64,000 nucleotides of DNA from Actinoplanes utahensis (GCF_016862455.1 NZ_BOMZ01000035.1:96089-160088); one strand, 5' to 3'. Counted from the first letter of the stretch, positions 34,901 to 42,477 are shown. The notes: generated from the sequence alone by a model not told the origin. Program-made: numbers and translations.

Positions 34901-35264
34901 CGCCGCCCTCGTCGCCTCCCAGAACCCGCGCGACATCCTCGGCCTGGACGTGCAGAACCTCGTCTCCACCGTCTTCGTCGGCCGGATCGCCGAAGACCAG
35001 GAGATCGCCTCCGAAGCGCTGCGGCTCCTACGGGTGCCCGTCCACGACGGGTACGAGGCGACACTCGCCTCCCTCTCCCAGGTCGACAGCGCCTCCCAGC
35101 ACCGCCTCGGGTTCCGTGAGTTCGTGATGCGGGACGTGGACGGGCGGGTTCAGAAAGTGCGCGTCGACGTCTCGTACGTCGACGGACTGCTCGAACACCT
35201 GGACACGACACCGGGGGTGGCGCCACCGACGGTTGTGCCTCTCCCGTCCGACCTGGAGGTTTGA
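31908..35264 (+). CDS. VirB4-family secretion ATPase
   Basis: This is a 1118-aa protein. Residues 1-~265 are disordered and Pro/Ser-rich, with short repeats of the ATPISRP type. The folded part begins at LKFKDRDPSIEL and contains a long N-terminal VirB4/TraC region, Walker A EPGGGKST (residues 732-739), Walker B GLDEAHF (Asp971-Glu972) and the ASQNPRDIL segment typical of VirB4/TraE ATPases. No relaxase or transmembrane region. GAGG lies seven bases before ATG 31908. VirB4 powers assembly and transport in type IV secretion. The long Pro-rich tail is unusual for the family. Confidence 0.82.
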   Translation: MSGTHPHGHPRADASSRDRQSNGVRSDHYSSPDPLDDAEEFVTAPGHGGVGVFQAPQPVRPRATDVDTNLDIDSPFLDLFGGAPAPRTSDPFQSVPTAPVSTPPAAAPISPVSPVSSPATPISRPATPISRPAAPISPPPAVPASPPPAAAPIALPLDSGPPATGWNGAPFTRAPVGPEPDFFQENGHAAAPAADDEWTDFDDWPPQAGRTTPVPRWETPAPAVPPTPLPVPVPSPAPETAPVRREDRAPAKRKERKEPRPAPLRPQKLKFKDRDPSIELAISEIAGHLTFTQSTVTAWYYLPEVRWAFRPDAEREALLSAISEQYAGLAGFRLHLRRTTRPFPADEWARTVDSFTTKPLPDVHGGTSWSDHLVAAQRHLLSVNHAEGQTYLGVTFARRSLGDTFSERILRAFGRGTSENERRKLGRTVEQFDEVLNAFGMRGRRVTPQELEWLLYRSVALCMAPPGLLSPITNGHWETGDLLALTEAVERYRTPYGSTVKLVNRMSGEERHVAVLSVGRMEPLEIPEKHEPWMHFHERLPWPMELSSRIDILGSNSSFKNLEHRLRMIRSQQLDYAEHGIDAPPELERLAKRALHIGDEMTTGLPTDSARAHGWHRIAVGGATREECLERARRLIQLYSRELRISLQHPKNQDQLAREFIPGEPIANTGYVRRMPVKLLAAALPQAASTVGDRRGDLIGRTAGTCRRPVFLDLHFPMEVRERSGLGVFVAEPGGGKSTLMGALGYLNARRGVQVTLLDPSGPLARLCQMPELRPYSRVLNLTGSEQGTLAPYSLIPTPVRGEFPTGPAGDREYEIAVSNARAERRMLVQDICSMLVPPQVAKEASTATLLRHAVRQVPAEETSTLDDVVRTLQGLDDDEGKELANLLLDTAEMPLALLFFGHPPQHLLGADAALTVITMAGLRLPDLKIEREYWSAEESLALPMLHTAHRLAVRRCYGGSMSSRKMVGLDEAHFMEGWRSGRSFLVRLARDSRKWNLAALVASQNPRDILGLDVQNLVSTVFVGRIAEDQEIASEALRLLRVPVHDGYEATLASLSQVDSASQHRLGFREFVMRDVDGRVQKVRVDVSYVDGLLEHLDTTPGVAPPTVVPLPSDLEV

Positions 35265-35265
35265 G

Positions 35266-37218
35266 ATGGTGCGGCGGGGGTTGGCATTCCTCACGACATT
35301 GTTCGTGCTGGTCGTGGCTTCGATAGCCTGGGCCGTGGCCACACCGTCCAGCGCGTCCGCCGCCCCACCTGCCCAAGCCCCCGGCGGCGCCTGCAGCGTC
35401 GAGGAGTGGCAGCAGGACTTCAAAGCCTGCGTCGACCGTCTCACGGATGTCGTTGGCCAGCGCGCGGACTGCCTCGACCCTCCTATTCCGAACACTCCAG
35501 ACTCCGGCCTCGCCGGGTGGTTCGCCGAACGCCCTTCCTCCTCGACCAACGACAGTTTCCCTGGCCTCTACAGCGACTACGGATACGCCGGCTACAGCTA
35601 TACGATCTACGACTCCGAGAATGGCTGCGCGGCCACAGTCGTCGATGCCGACCAGAAATTCGAGAACACCATCGCCAACGGCGAGTTCATGATCGCTACG
35701 GCGGTCGTTGGGGCATCGAACGCGCTTAGGGAAAGGGCTTGGGACCCGGCGACGCTCTGGGGCTGGGCCGACCCCTTGGTGGACCAAGCCACCAAGGCTG
35801 TTTACGAGAAGGTCTTCAGCGTTTTCGGTGTCGTGACCCTCGCGGTGGTCGGCCTCTACCTGCTCTGGCGGTCGCGTCAGGCGGAGATGGGTGCGGCGAC
35901 GACTACAGCGGGTTGGGCAATCTTCATCATGGTCGTCGTCACAGCGATCGCCGCATGGCCGGTGCAATCCGCGAAGATGGCTGACCAGACCCTCATCAGT
36001 TCGCTCGGAGTAGTCCACGACGCCGTGGGACCGCAGCCCAAACAGCAGGCCGGGGAGTGTCCGCTCGGACCCGATGCATGCGCCGATAAGCGCCCTCCTG
36101 CGGTGCGGGCCAGCGACACCGCAACCGAGACCTTGCTCTATCGGAACTGGCTGCGCGGCATTCTCGGTTCCGCAGACAGCGTGACGGCTAAGAAGTACGG
36201 CGAAGCGCTGTACGACGCACGTTCTCTGAAGTGGGAAGAAGTGCAACAGATTCGCCAGTTCCCGGCGACACGGGACGGCACCTTAGACCTTAAGAATAAG
36301 CAGTGGATGAAGGTCGCGGAGCAGATCAAGTCCGAGGACCCCGAGGCGTACGAATACCTTCAGGGCGCCAAAGGAATGGAACGAATCGGCGCCGGGTTCA
36401 TCGCGATGCTCGCCGCTTTCATGTATGGGCTGTTCGATATCACCGCGTCACTCCTTGTCCTACTTGGCTTCCTAGTGTTCCGATGGGCTGTCATTGCAGC
36501 ACCCATCCTGGGCACCATCGGTCTCCTGCGGCCCGCGAGTGGAGGCATCCGACGGCTGGGGAACGCCGTCGTTGCCGCACTGTTCAACATCGCCATCTTC
36601 GGCACCGGCGCAGCCATCTATCTGTTCGCCGTAGATCTGATCATGAACACCGGCAGCCTGGCGGGCTGGTTGCAGGTGGTTCTGGTGGGCTTGTGCGGCG
36701 TCGTCGGCTGGTTGCTTCTGCGTCCTTACCGCCGGATCACACAACTCGGCGGTAAGGACGGTGCAGCCGCTATCGCTACTGGTGGGTCTTGGCATCGTCG
36801 ATTCTTCCGAGACATGCGTGAGGCATCCCGGCTTGACGCCGCCGAGGACGGAAATATTCAACAACCGGTGTTCGGCAGGGGCAACCGGCCTTTGGAACAA
36901 CGGAACCTTCGTCCGGAGGCTCGGCTGGAGGATCCCGCACACGCTGCTACATCCCGCACTCCGAACACAAATCTCCTTCCTGCCGGCTCGCCGACTCGGC
37001 CGGACGGCAAGGAGATCAGCGGCACGGACGACGATTCGCCGACTGCGCCGCCGCGGCCGCGGCCGGACCGTCACGCCCCGGCACGTGCACGCACCAGTTC
37101 CGATTGGGTGGAGCCGGACGTCGCGGAACGGCCTGCGTCGTATTCGATCTATCGGCCGGAGACTCGCTCGACCGTCGAGGAGCCGGCCAGCCCGCGGGTA
37201 CGTTCTGAGGCTCGGTGA
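35266..37218 (+). CDS. Polytopic VirB6/TrbL-like membrane protein
   Basis: This is a 650-aa protein. A signal peptide (cleavage after SSASA, about residue 30) is followed by a Cys-bearing extracytoplasmic domain, then about six helices: VVTLAVVGLYLLW, AIFIMVVVTAIAAW, FIAMLAAFMYGLFDITASLLVLLGFLVF, IAAPILGTIGLL, AVVAALFNIAIFGTGAAIYLFAV and WLQVVLVGLCGVVGWLLL. A disordered Pro/Arg-rich tail closes it. Topology and place after VirB4 match VirB6/Orf15-type channel proteins. GGAGG seven bases before ATG 35266. GC content drops visibly from here to about 40.5 kb. Confidence 0.65.
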   Translation: MVRRGLAFLTTLFVLVVASIAWAVATPSSASAAPPAQAPGGACSVEEWQQDFKACVDRLTDVVGQRADCLDPPIPNTPDSGLAGWFAERPSSSTNDSFPGLYSDYGYAGYSYTIYDSENGCAATVVDADQKFENTIANGEFMIATAVVGASNALRERAWDPATLWGWADPLVDQATKAVYEKVFSVFGVVTLAVVGLYLLWRSRQAEMGAATTTAGWAIFIMVVVTAIAAWPVQSAKMADQTLISSLGVVHDAVGPQPKQQAGECPLGPDACADKRPPAVRASDTATETLLYRNWLRGILGSADSVTAKKYGEALYDARSLKWEEVQQIRQFPATRDGTLDLKNKQWMKVAEQIKSEDPEAYEYLQGAKGMERIGAGFIAMLAAFMYGLFDITASLLVLLGFLVFRWAVIAAPILGTIGLLRPASGGIRRLGNAVVAALFNIAIFGTGAAIYLFAVDLIMNTGSLAGWLQVVLVGLCGVVGWLLLRPYRRITQLGGKDGAAAIATGGSWHRRFFRDMREASRLDAAEDGNIQQPVFGRGNRPLEQRNLRPEARLEDPAHAATSRTPNTNLLPAGSPTRPDGKEISGTDDDSPTAPPRPRPDRHAPARARTSSDWVEPDVAERPASYSIYRPETRSTVEEPASPRVRSEAR

Positions 37219-37221
37219 GCG

Positions 37222-37764
37222 ATGCCTCGATTGATCGAACGCGGCCTTAACGGAATTTTTCGCTCCCGCTGGGGTATCGCCCTCGTCATCGGCGCCATCG
37301 TCTTGGCGGTGGTCGGCATCGGGCGGCTCTTCTCCGACGGGCGAACAGACCCGCCTCTGGGCAACAGCAAGCCGATACCCGCGATCAGCATTGATCCCTC
37401 GGATGACGACAGTGTGCTCTCGTCCGAGCCGCCGCCGACTCCTCGGACCAGCCCCGGAGGAGCGCAGCCGGAGGCGGTGGCCTACGCGTTCGCGTCGGCC
37501 TGGGTGGGCAACGACGGCATCACCGCCAAGAAGTGGCTGAGCCGGCTCCAGCCCAATGCGACCAAGAGCCTCGCTGACCAGTTGCACGATGTCGATCCTG
37601 CCGGGGTGCCGGCAGAACGGGTGGTCGGAAGGCCGACCCTGGTCACGATCAACTCCACTCTGGTCAACGCGAACGTCACGATGGATTCCGGCGAACTCGT
37701 TCTTCGGCTCGTGGCGCCCGACGGCAAATGGCTGGTCGACGGCATCGACTGGGAGCCGGCGTGA
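37222..37764 (+). CDS. Single-helix protein with NTF2-like domain (VirB8/TcpC-like)
   Basis: This is a 180-aa protein: cytoplasmic basic start, one helix (GIALVIGAIVLAVVGIGRLF), Pro/Ser linker, then about 100 residues with an NTF2-like pattern (AVAYAFASAWVGND, LVTINSTLVNANVTMDSGELVLRLVAPDGKWLVDGIDW). VirB8 and TcpC, periplasmic or extracytoplasmic scaffold proteins of type IV systems, have this architecture. It sits between the VirB6-like and the peptidoglycan-enzyme genes as orf13-type proteins do in Tn916-like elements. Assignment is by architecture. Confidence 0.55.
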   Translation: MPRLIERGLNGIFRSRWGIALVIGAIVLAVVGIGRLFSDGRTDPPLGNSKPIPAISIDPSDDDSVLSSEPPPTPRTSPGGAQPEAVAYAFASAWVGNDGITAKKWLSRLQPNATKSLADQLHDVDPAGVPAERVVGRPTLVTINSTLVNANVTMDSGELVLRLVAPDGKWLVDGIDWEPA

Positions 37765-38876
37765 GCATGTCGCGTCCTCGGAAGATCGTCGTCCTGGTCG
37801 CCTCCGTCGTCTCGCTACTGCTTCTGTGCTGCTGCGGCGGCGTCACCGTCCTCTTGCTGAACAGGGCTGACGACGAGGGCGAACAACTCATCAGCACCTC
37901 GTTCAACTGCGGTCAGGGTGGCCCGGTTGATCCGGACGCCGAGTTGCCGCGAATCCAGCAATACAGTGCGGAGCAGATCCGCAACGCGGCCATCATCATC
38001 AATGTGGGCAAGAGCCTGAAGATGCCGCCGCGAGCCTGGGTGATCGCCGTGGCTACCGCGATGCAGGAGTCACAGCTCACCAATCTCGGTCACCTCGGCA
38101 AGAAGAACGACCACGACTCGCAAGGCATGTTCCAGCAGCGGCCCAGTTCCGGATGGGGTACCCCGGCGCAGGTACGGGACCCGGTGTACTCGAGCACCAA
38201 GTTCTACCAGAAGCTGAGGACGATCAAGGGCTGGGACAAGCTTCCGCTGACCCGGGCCGCGCAGAAGGTGCAGATCAGCGCTTATCCCGACGCGTACGCA
38301 AAGCACGAGCCGATAGCCACCCAGATCGTCAACCAGTTGGCAGACGGCGCCGCCAACGCGGTGGGCGACTCGCTGAGCATGGAATGCGCATCCGCGGGGA
38401 AGGTCGCGGCATCCGGATGGACCGTCCCGCTCAAGGCGCCGGTCGGCTCCGGTTTCCGCACCGCATCACGTCCCACTCATCAGGGTGTCGACCTGAGCGT
38501 CGAGAAGCACCGGCCGATCCTCGCAGCCGCAAGCGGTGTGGTGTCGATGGTGAAATGCGACGAGGACTTCCGGGGGCGGCAGACCTGCAATGTGGACGGC
38601 TACCCGGGTAAGGGCGGCTGCGGGTGGATGGTGGAGATCATCCATGCGGGCAACGTCATGACGCGTTACTGTCACCTGGTGCAACGACCGCTCGTGCGCG
38701 AGAACCAGCAGGTCGCCGCCGGTGAGATGATCGGCCGGGTTGGCAGCAGCGGCAACTCGTCCGGCCCCCACCTGCACTTCGAGGTGCATCTCAACAACGA
38801 CCGATCGCGCCATGGCGCGGTGGACCCGGTTCAGTTCATGCAGAAGACGGGTGCACCGCTGGGTAGAGAAGAATGA
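37761..38876 (+). CDS. VirB1-like lytic transglycosylase / M23 endopeptidase fusion
   Basis: This is a 371-aa membrane-anchored wall hydrolase. One helix (IVVLVASVVSLLLLCCCGGVTVLLL), then a transglycosylase-like helical domain (WVIAVATAMQESQLTNLGHLG with the QES catalytic region; DSQGMFQQRPSSGWG), then an M23/LytM domain with HQGVDLS, a central H-rich strand (MTRYCHL) and GPHLHFEVH. It would open peptidoglycan for a secretion channel, like VirB1 or Orf14. GTG 37761 overlaps the previous stop (GTGA); ATG 37767 is two codons later. Confidence 0.82.
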   Translation: MSMSRPRKIVVLVASVVSLLLLCCCGGVTVLLLNRADDEGEQLISTSFNCGQGGPVDPDAELPRIQQYSAEQIRNAAIIINVGKSLKMPPRAWVIAVATAMQESQLTNLGHLGKKNDHDSQGMFQQRPSSGWGTPAQVRDPVYSSTKFYQKLRTIKGWDKLPLTRAAQKVQISAYPDAYAKHEPIATQIVNQLADGAANAVGDSLSMECASAGKVAASGWTVPLKAPVGSGFRTASRPTHQGVDLSVEKHRPILAAASGVVSMVKCDEDFRGRQTCNVDGYPGKGGCGWMVEIIHAGNVMTRYCHLVQRPLVRENQQVAAGEMIGRVGSSGNSSGPHLHFEVHLNNDRSRHGAVDPVQFMQKTGAPLGREE

Positions 38877-39475
38877 GCGGCGGAATGATGCCCGACCCGT
38901 TCAGCGGCCGCAGCGAGAGTGCGCTGGAGTCGCCGCGCCCTATAGTACCGACGCCTGCGACGATGGCCGGCGAATTGCGCGGACGCCGTGTTCTCGTCGG
39001 GCTTCCCGGGTTCGGCTGGCGTGGCGATCTCCGGGCCGATGAGAAAGTTGTACAGGGCAGTCGGACTTACGTTCCGGTGATGCCCGAGGCGGAATGGTAC
39101 CGGGCCGAGGCCGAACGGACCGAAGTGTTCGCGGCGCTGGTTCCGGTGGAACGGGTCTGGGTCGAGGAACTGGGATTCGCCGGGACGAGCACACCTGGAG
39201 CGAAGGTCAACCAGTTGGTCTCACTCGACGAGCCACCTCGGCGGCCGCCGGTCGCCGCCATCGATGCCGACTCCCTGACCGGACGCCGGGTAACGCAGAT
39301 TATGGCCGACGGTGCAGAGCGACGCGGTCTGCGTGCGGTCACCGAATCGCACGTGAGCGAAGACGGCACTGTCGCTGTGCGGGTCGCTCAGGAGCTCGAT
39401 TGGTACAGGTGGGCGTGGAGTGGCAAATTACCTCGAACCCTCGAGGTTCCCGCACATCTGATCTGGGTCGAATAG
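38873..39475 (+). CDS. Unknown soluble protein of secretion operon (200 aa)
   Basis: No signal peptide, helix or known domain. The N-terminal ~30 residues look disordered; the rest is a mix of strands (RRVLVGLPGFGWRGDL, TYVPVMPEAEWY, RVWVEELGF) and a second half (DSLTGRRVTQIMADG, GTVAVRVAQELDWYRWA). Its two halves could be related domains. ATG 38873 overlaps the upstream stop (ATGA), so it belongs to the type IV-like operon and is its last gene. It ends 4 bp from the convergent gene. Confidence 0.6.
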   Translation: MSGGMMPDPFSGRSESALESPRPIVPTPATMAGELRGRRVLVGLPGFGWRGDLRADEKVVQGSRTYVPVMPEAEWYRAEAERTEVFAALVPVERVWVEELGFAGTSTPGAKVNQLVSLDEPPRRPPVAAIDADSLTGRRVTQIMADGAERRGLRAVTESHVSEDGTVAVRVAQELDWYRWAWSGKLPRTLEVPAHLIWVE

Positions 39476-39479
39476 CGAA

Positions 39480-40139
39480 TCAGGCCGTCCTCATCGCTCC
39501 GCACACCCGCCAACCGTCCTGATCCACGACGGCGATCCTCCATTTGCTGCCGTCCCGACCGACACCGCTGGACAGAGTCCGATTAACATTGACGTCGATA
39601 TGACCTGTTGTGCCAGATACTTCCATTCCGACGATCGACCAGGCAACCGATATACCGGTAGAGAACCTCGTCTCCCGGTCACGGGTGTCGTTCCTGAAAG
39701 CAGCGATCTGGGTGAAATCCCCACCAGAACCACACTGATATAGCGAGGCCGAAGCATCGTCCTCATTCCTGAGGTAGGCACCTAGGAATTCGTTCACGAC
39801 GGCGTCCGGGGCGGTCCGCTGAATAGCGGTGGCCTCGTCGTAGAGAAGGGTGAAGGCGCCGACGCCACCGAGGCACAGCATGGTGAGGATGCCGCCGGTG
39901 AGGGCCAAAACAAGGCGAGCGCGACGGCTCTGGAAGCGCCTCCGCCGGCTGCCCGGCAGAGTCACCGACGGTCCGGGAGCAGCCGAGTTTCCGCCGCCGG
40001 GTGGGGGCGTCGCGGGCTGGCTGCCGGCTTCGGTTTCAGGCGGTTGCGGTCCCATGTGTACGACAGTAGTTCGTTCGACGCGTTTTCCATGATCAGGAGC
40101 TGCGAGCGTCTCCGGAGTCCGCCCCTTCTCAGCATCCAT
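39480..40139 (-). CDS. Membrane-anchored NTF2-like protein
   Basis: This is a 219-aa protein: Pro/Gly-rich cytoplasmic part, basic RSRRRRFQSRRAR, one helix (LVLALTGGILTMLCLGGVGAFTLL), and an extracytoplasmic NTF2/SnoaL-like domain (APDAVVNEFLGAYLRNEDD, WSIVGMEVSGTTGHIDVNVN, WRIAVVDQDGWRVC). Its architecture mirrors the 37222 gene. ATG 40139 is preceded by GGTGAGG across the upstream stop; ATG 40055 (191 aa) is the alternative. Last gene of the leftward toxin operon, though its fold suggests a secretion-scaffold role. Confidence 0.6.
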   Translation of the reverse strand: MDAEKGRTPETLAAPDHGKRVERTTVVHMGPQPPETEAGSQPATPPPGGGNSAAPGPSVTLPGSRRRRFQSRRARLVLALTGGILTMLCLGGVGAFTLLYDEATAIQRTAPDAVVNEFLGAYLRNEDDASASLYQCGSGGDFTQIAAFRNDTRDRETRFSTGISVAWSIVGMEVSGTTGHIDVNVNRTLSSGVGRDGSKWRIAVVDQDGWRVCGAMRTA

Positions 40140-40151
40140 TCGGCATCGACC

Positions 40152-40442
40152 TCACCCGTCCGCGCCGTCCGGGACGACGAACTCGGTGTCCTTGCCCCAG
40201 TGCCTGAGAACCTCTGCCATGCCGTTCTTGACGACCGCAAGGTCTTCGGCGGTGATCGGCTCGCCGTCGTCCCAGACCGGCACCCGGCCCAGGTAGACCC
40301 CGTAGCTTCGCAGTCCCCGGTCCACCGGCACGATCATGCGGCGTCCGCGGTAGTCGGCCCGCATCGTCTCCCGGTCGACGCTCGACAGGGTCACCCCGGT
40401 GTCGGTTCGCGCCGACTGACTCTTGATCTGGTGAACACCCAT
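40152..40442 (-). CDS. Candidate immunity protein (96 aa)
   Basis: A small soluble protein (RMIVPVDRGLRSYGVYLGRVP, ITAEDLAVVKNGMAEVLRHWG). No known domain recognised with confidence. It lies 20 bp downstream of the ADP-ribosyl-cyclase-like toxin gene in the same operon, the standard position and size for an immunity protein. GGTGAGGGCGG precedes ATG 40442. The immunity role is inferred from context only. Confidence 0.5.
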   Translation of the reverse strand: MGVHQIKSQSARTDTGVTLSSVDRETMRADYRGRRMIVPVDRGLRSYGVYLGRVPVWDDGEPITAEDLAVVKNGMAEVLRHWGKDTEFVVPDGADG

Positions 40443-40462
40443 TTTCCGCCCTCACCTGCCTG

Positions 40463-41458
40463 TCATGCGTCCGGGTCGATGACGTTGATTCTCGTCACTG
40501 CCGGGTTCCGTTCCAAGGCCGGCCGTTCGACCGTGTTCCAGATGCCGTCGGTGCGCGGATTGTGCGACCACGCCGTCACCTCCCCTTGCGCCCCTTCGGC
40601 GTACCTTCCGGAGAGTCGTTTCCATACGTCCTCGGCCTGCCCGGTCCGGATCGGTGACCCGTCCTCGAAGAGCAGCATGTCGTCGAATCGGCGTCCGCCG
40701 GGTGTCTGCTCGATCGTCACTCTGGTGACGCCGTCGGTGTGTTTCTCCGCGAAGACCCGCATCGGGATCTTGTCGTCGGTTTTGCCGGAGTAGAAGTTGG
40801 CGCCGTTGGTGGGGCTGCGGATGTCGGCTTTTTCGACTTCGCGCATCAGGCGGTGGAACTCGGAGTTCTGGCCGAAGTGTTTGGCCAGGTCGCCGGCGTG
40901 GCGGGCGGCGGTCTTGGTGCCGGCGGTGCGCAGCAGGTCGGCGGCCTGTTTGAACATCTGGGCGATTTCGCCTTCGACCTGCTGCAGAGCCCGGTGCAGG
41001 ATCTGGCGGCAGGCGATCCGGGTGGCCCCGATGAAGATCGGGATCTCGGTGAGGGTGGCGCCGGCGGTGACGGTGGCGGTGGCGATGGCCTGGCCGACCT
41101 GGAAGGCGAGCAGGGCCAGCTGGGCGAGGTAGGCGGTCTTGGTGGCGACGGTGACCGCGGCCATCGCGATCAGGCCGGCGCCGATCAGTTCGACGGCGGT
41201 GGCGGCGTCGTCGAGGTGCCGGCCGGGGCCGTCTGGCCCGTTCCACCAGCGTTCGAAGGCTTCGACGGAGGCGCCTTCGTTCTCCAGCCACACCCGGCGG
41301 GCGGCGGCGTCGGCAACGGCTGCGTGGCGGCGCAGGCGGGTGCCGTGTTCGATCCAGGCGCGGCCGTCGGCGTACAGCCGGTCCTCGTCGGCCTGGGGCC
41401 AGGTGAAACCGATCCATTCCAGCGGCTCGGTGAGTTCCGCGGGCAGTTCGATCGTCAT
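40463..41458 (-). CDS. Secreted toxin with ADP-ribosyl cyclase-like C-terminus
   Basis: This is a 331-aa protein. Residues 1-~130 resemble N-termini of ESX-type polymorphic toxins such as CpnT (EWIGFTWPQADEDRLYADGRAW, FERWWNGPDGPG, Ala-rich hydrophobic helix). From ~218 the sequence tracks CD38-type cyclases: NFYSGK at 221-226 where CD38 has LWSR (Trp125); VWKRLSGRYAEGA at 278-290 against FWKTVSRRFAEAA, placing Trp279 and Ser283 on CD38 Trp189 and Ser193; and NTVERPAL with Glu311 against SVEVHNL (catalytic Glu226). This predicts NAD cleavage or cyclisation. Start ATG 41458 overlaps the WXG gene stop (ATGA). Confidence 0.65.
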   Translation of the reverse strand: MTIELPAELTEPLEWIGFTWPQADEDRLYADGRAWIEHGTRLRRHAAVADAAARRVWLENEGASVEAFERWWNGPDGPGRHLDDAATAVELIGAGLIAMAAVTVATKTAYLAQLALLAFQVGQAIATATVTAGATLTEIPIFIGATRIACRQILHRALQQVEGEIAQMFKQAADLLRTAGTKTAARHAGDLAKHFGQNSEFHRLMREVEKADIRSPTNGANFYSGKTDDKIPMRVFAEKHTDGVTRVTIEQTPGGRRFDDMLLFEDGSPIRTGQAEDVWKRLSGRYAEGAQGEVTAWSHNPRTDGIWNTVERPALERNPAVTRINVIDPDA

Positions 41459-41973
41459 GTCGTGCCTCCCGGGAAGGCCGGCACGGCAGCGGAATCGGAG
41501 CCGTCGAACGTGGCGGCGGCAGGAGCAGGATCGGCCAGGGAAGCGGCGGACTCCGAGCCGTCGGAGGCGAGGACGGGAGAGGTCAGGGAGGCGGCGGGTT
41601 CGGAGGTGAGGGCGGGAGAGGCCAGGGAGGCGGCGGGTTCGGAGGTGAGGGCGGGAGAGGCGAGGGAGGCGGCGGAGAAGGTGTCGGTGGCGGCGATGGC
41701 CCGGGCCTGGGCGGTCAGGGTGAGGGCGGCTTCCCCCATTTCCTGGACGTACGATCCGAGCGCCTGCAGCGCGTGCCCCAGCACCCCTTGATAGGCCAGG
41801 GCGAAGACGCTTCCGCTCTCGTCACCACCCCACGGGTTGTCCGGGCCGGCCACCGTGGATTCCAGTGCCGTCACGTCGTCGGCCATCTGCTGCGCCACCC
41901 CGGCCAGGGCACGCCCGCAGGCTGCAACCGAGTCGGGGTCGAGCTTGAGCCGTACCGCAGCCGGGTTTGTCAT
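41455..41973 (-). CDS. WXG100/ESX-like protein with repeat tail
   Basis: This is a 172-aa protein. The first ~100 residues form a helical hairpin with the WxG-type turn NPWGGDE near residue 50 and a second helix ALQALGSYVQEMGEAALTLTAQ, as in type VII substrates or chaperones. The tail consists of 13-residue repeats (LASPALTSEPAAS) and Ala/Ser-rich sequence. ATG 41973 overlaps the previous stop, and its own stop overlaps the toxin ATG. It is likely co-secreted with, or a targeting partner for, the toxin. Confidence 0.7.
   Translation of the reverse strand: MTNPAAVRLKLDPDSVAACGRALAGVAQQMADDVTALESTVAGPDNPWGGDESGSVFALAYQGVLGHALQALGSYVQEMGEAALTLTAQARAIAATDTFSAASLASPALTSEPAASLASPALTSEPAASLTSPVLASDGSESAASLADPAPAAATFDGSDSAAVPAFPGGTT
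41572..41668 (-). repeat. 39-bp in-frame tandem repeat in WXG-like gene
   Basis: Two full units (41591-41629 and 41630-41668, one mismatch) plus a partial one at 41572-41590. They encode the 13-residue LASPALTSEPAAS repeat. The near-identity indicates a recent expansion by slippage or unequal exchange. Confidence 0.85.
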
Positions 41974-42350
41974 CGCCGCGCTCCCGCCTGCCGTGAGAGA
42001 TCCTGCAAGGCCTCGGAGATCTCGCCGAAGCGGCGTTGCGCCGCGCTTGTCGCCTCGGTGACCGCGGCCTCGAAGGCGCCCTGGGCGGGAAGGCCGGTCT
42101 GGGCTTCGGTGATCGCGTCGAAGAGAGCGGTACGGAGTTCGTCCACAGGCAGTGCGGTGACCTGTGGATCGAGGACGACGTCCCACAGGCGGCCGGCGCC
42201 GTCGAGTTCGATGCGGACCAGCCCGTCGGCGCCTTCACCCGTGGAGGCGATGTAATCCGTCTCCCGGGGGGATCGTTCATGCTCGGGGTGAACGTCCACC
42301 TCGGCCTCCCATCGTGTGGATCCCTGTGCGTGCGAATACCGCTGTTGCAC
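41970..42350 (-). CDS. YbaB/EbfC-like protein of ESX context
   Basis: This is a 126-aa protein with the YbaB pattern: strands DYIASTGEGADGLVRIELDGAGRLWDVVLD followed by helix LPVDELRTALFDAITEAQ and a C-terminal helix. YbaB-like proteins (EspL and relatives) occur with WXG100 genes in actinobacterial type VII loci. The start is GTG 42350, divergent from the FtsK-like gene. It heads the toxin operon; stop overlaps the next start (ATGA). A chaperone or regulatory role is inferred. Confidence 0.65.
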   Translation of the reverse strand: MQQRYSHAQGSTRWEAEVDVHPEHERSPRETDYIASTGEGADGLVRIELDGAGRLWDVVLDPQVTALPVDELRTALFDAITEAQTGLPAQGAFEAAVTEATSAAQRRFGEISEALQDLSRQAGARR

Positions 42351-42477
42351 GCTTCGAGTTCAAACCGACACGGTGCGTTCTCGATGTGGTCGAGATTGGA
42401 CGGATGCGGCACGAAAGTCGGACCGGGGACGCAACGCGGCGACCGCACAGGTCTGGGATAGGTTTTATTCCGCGGAC

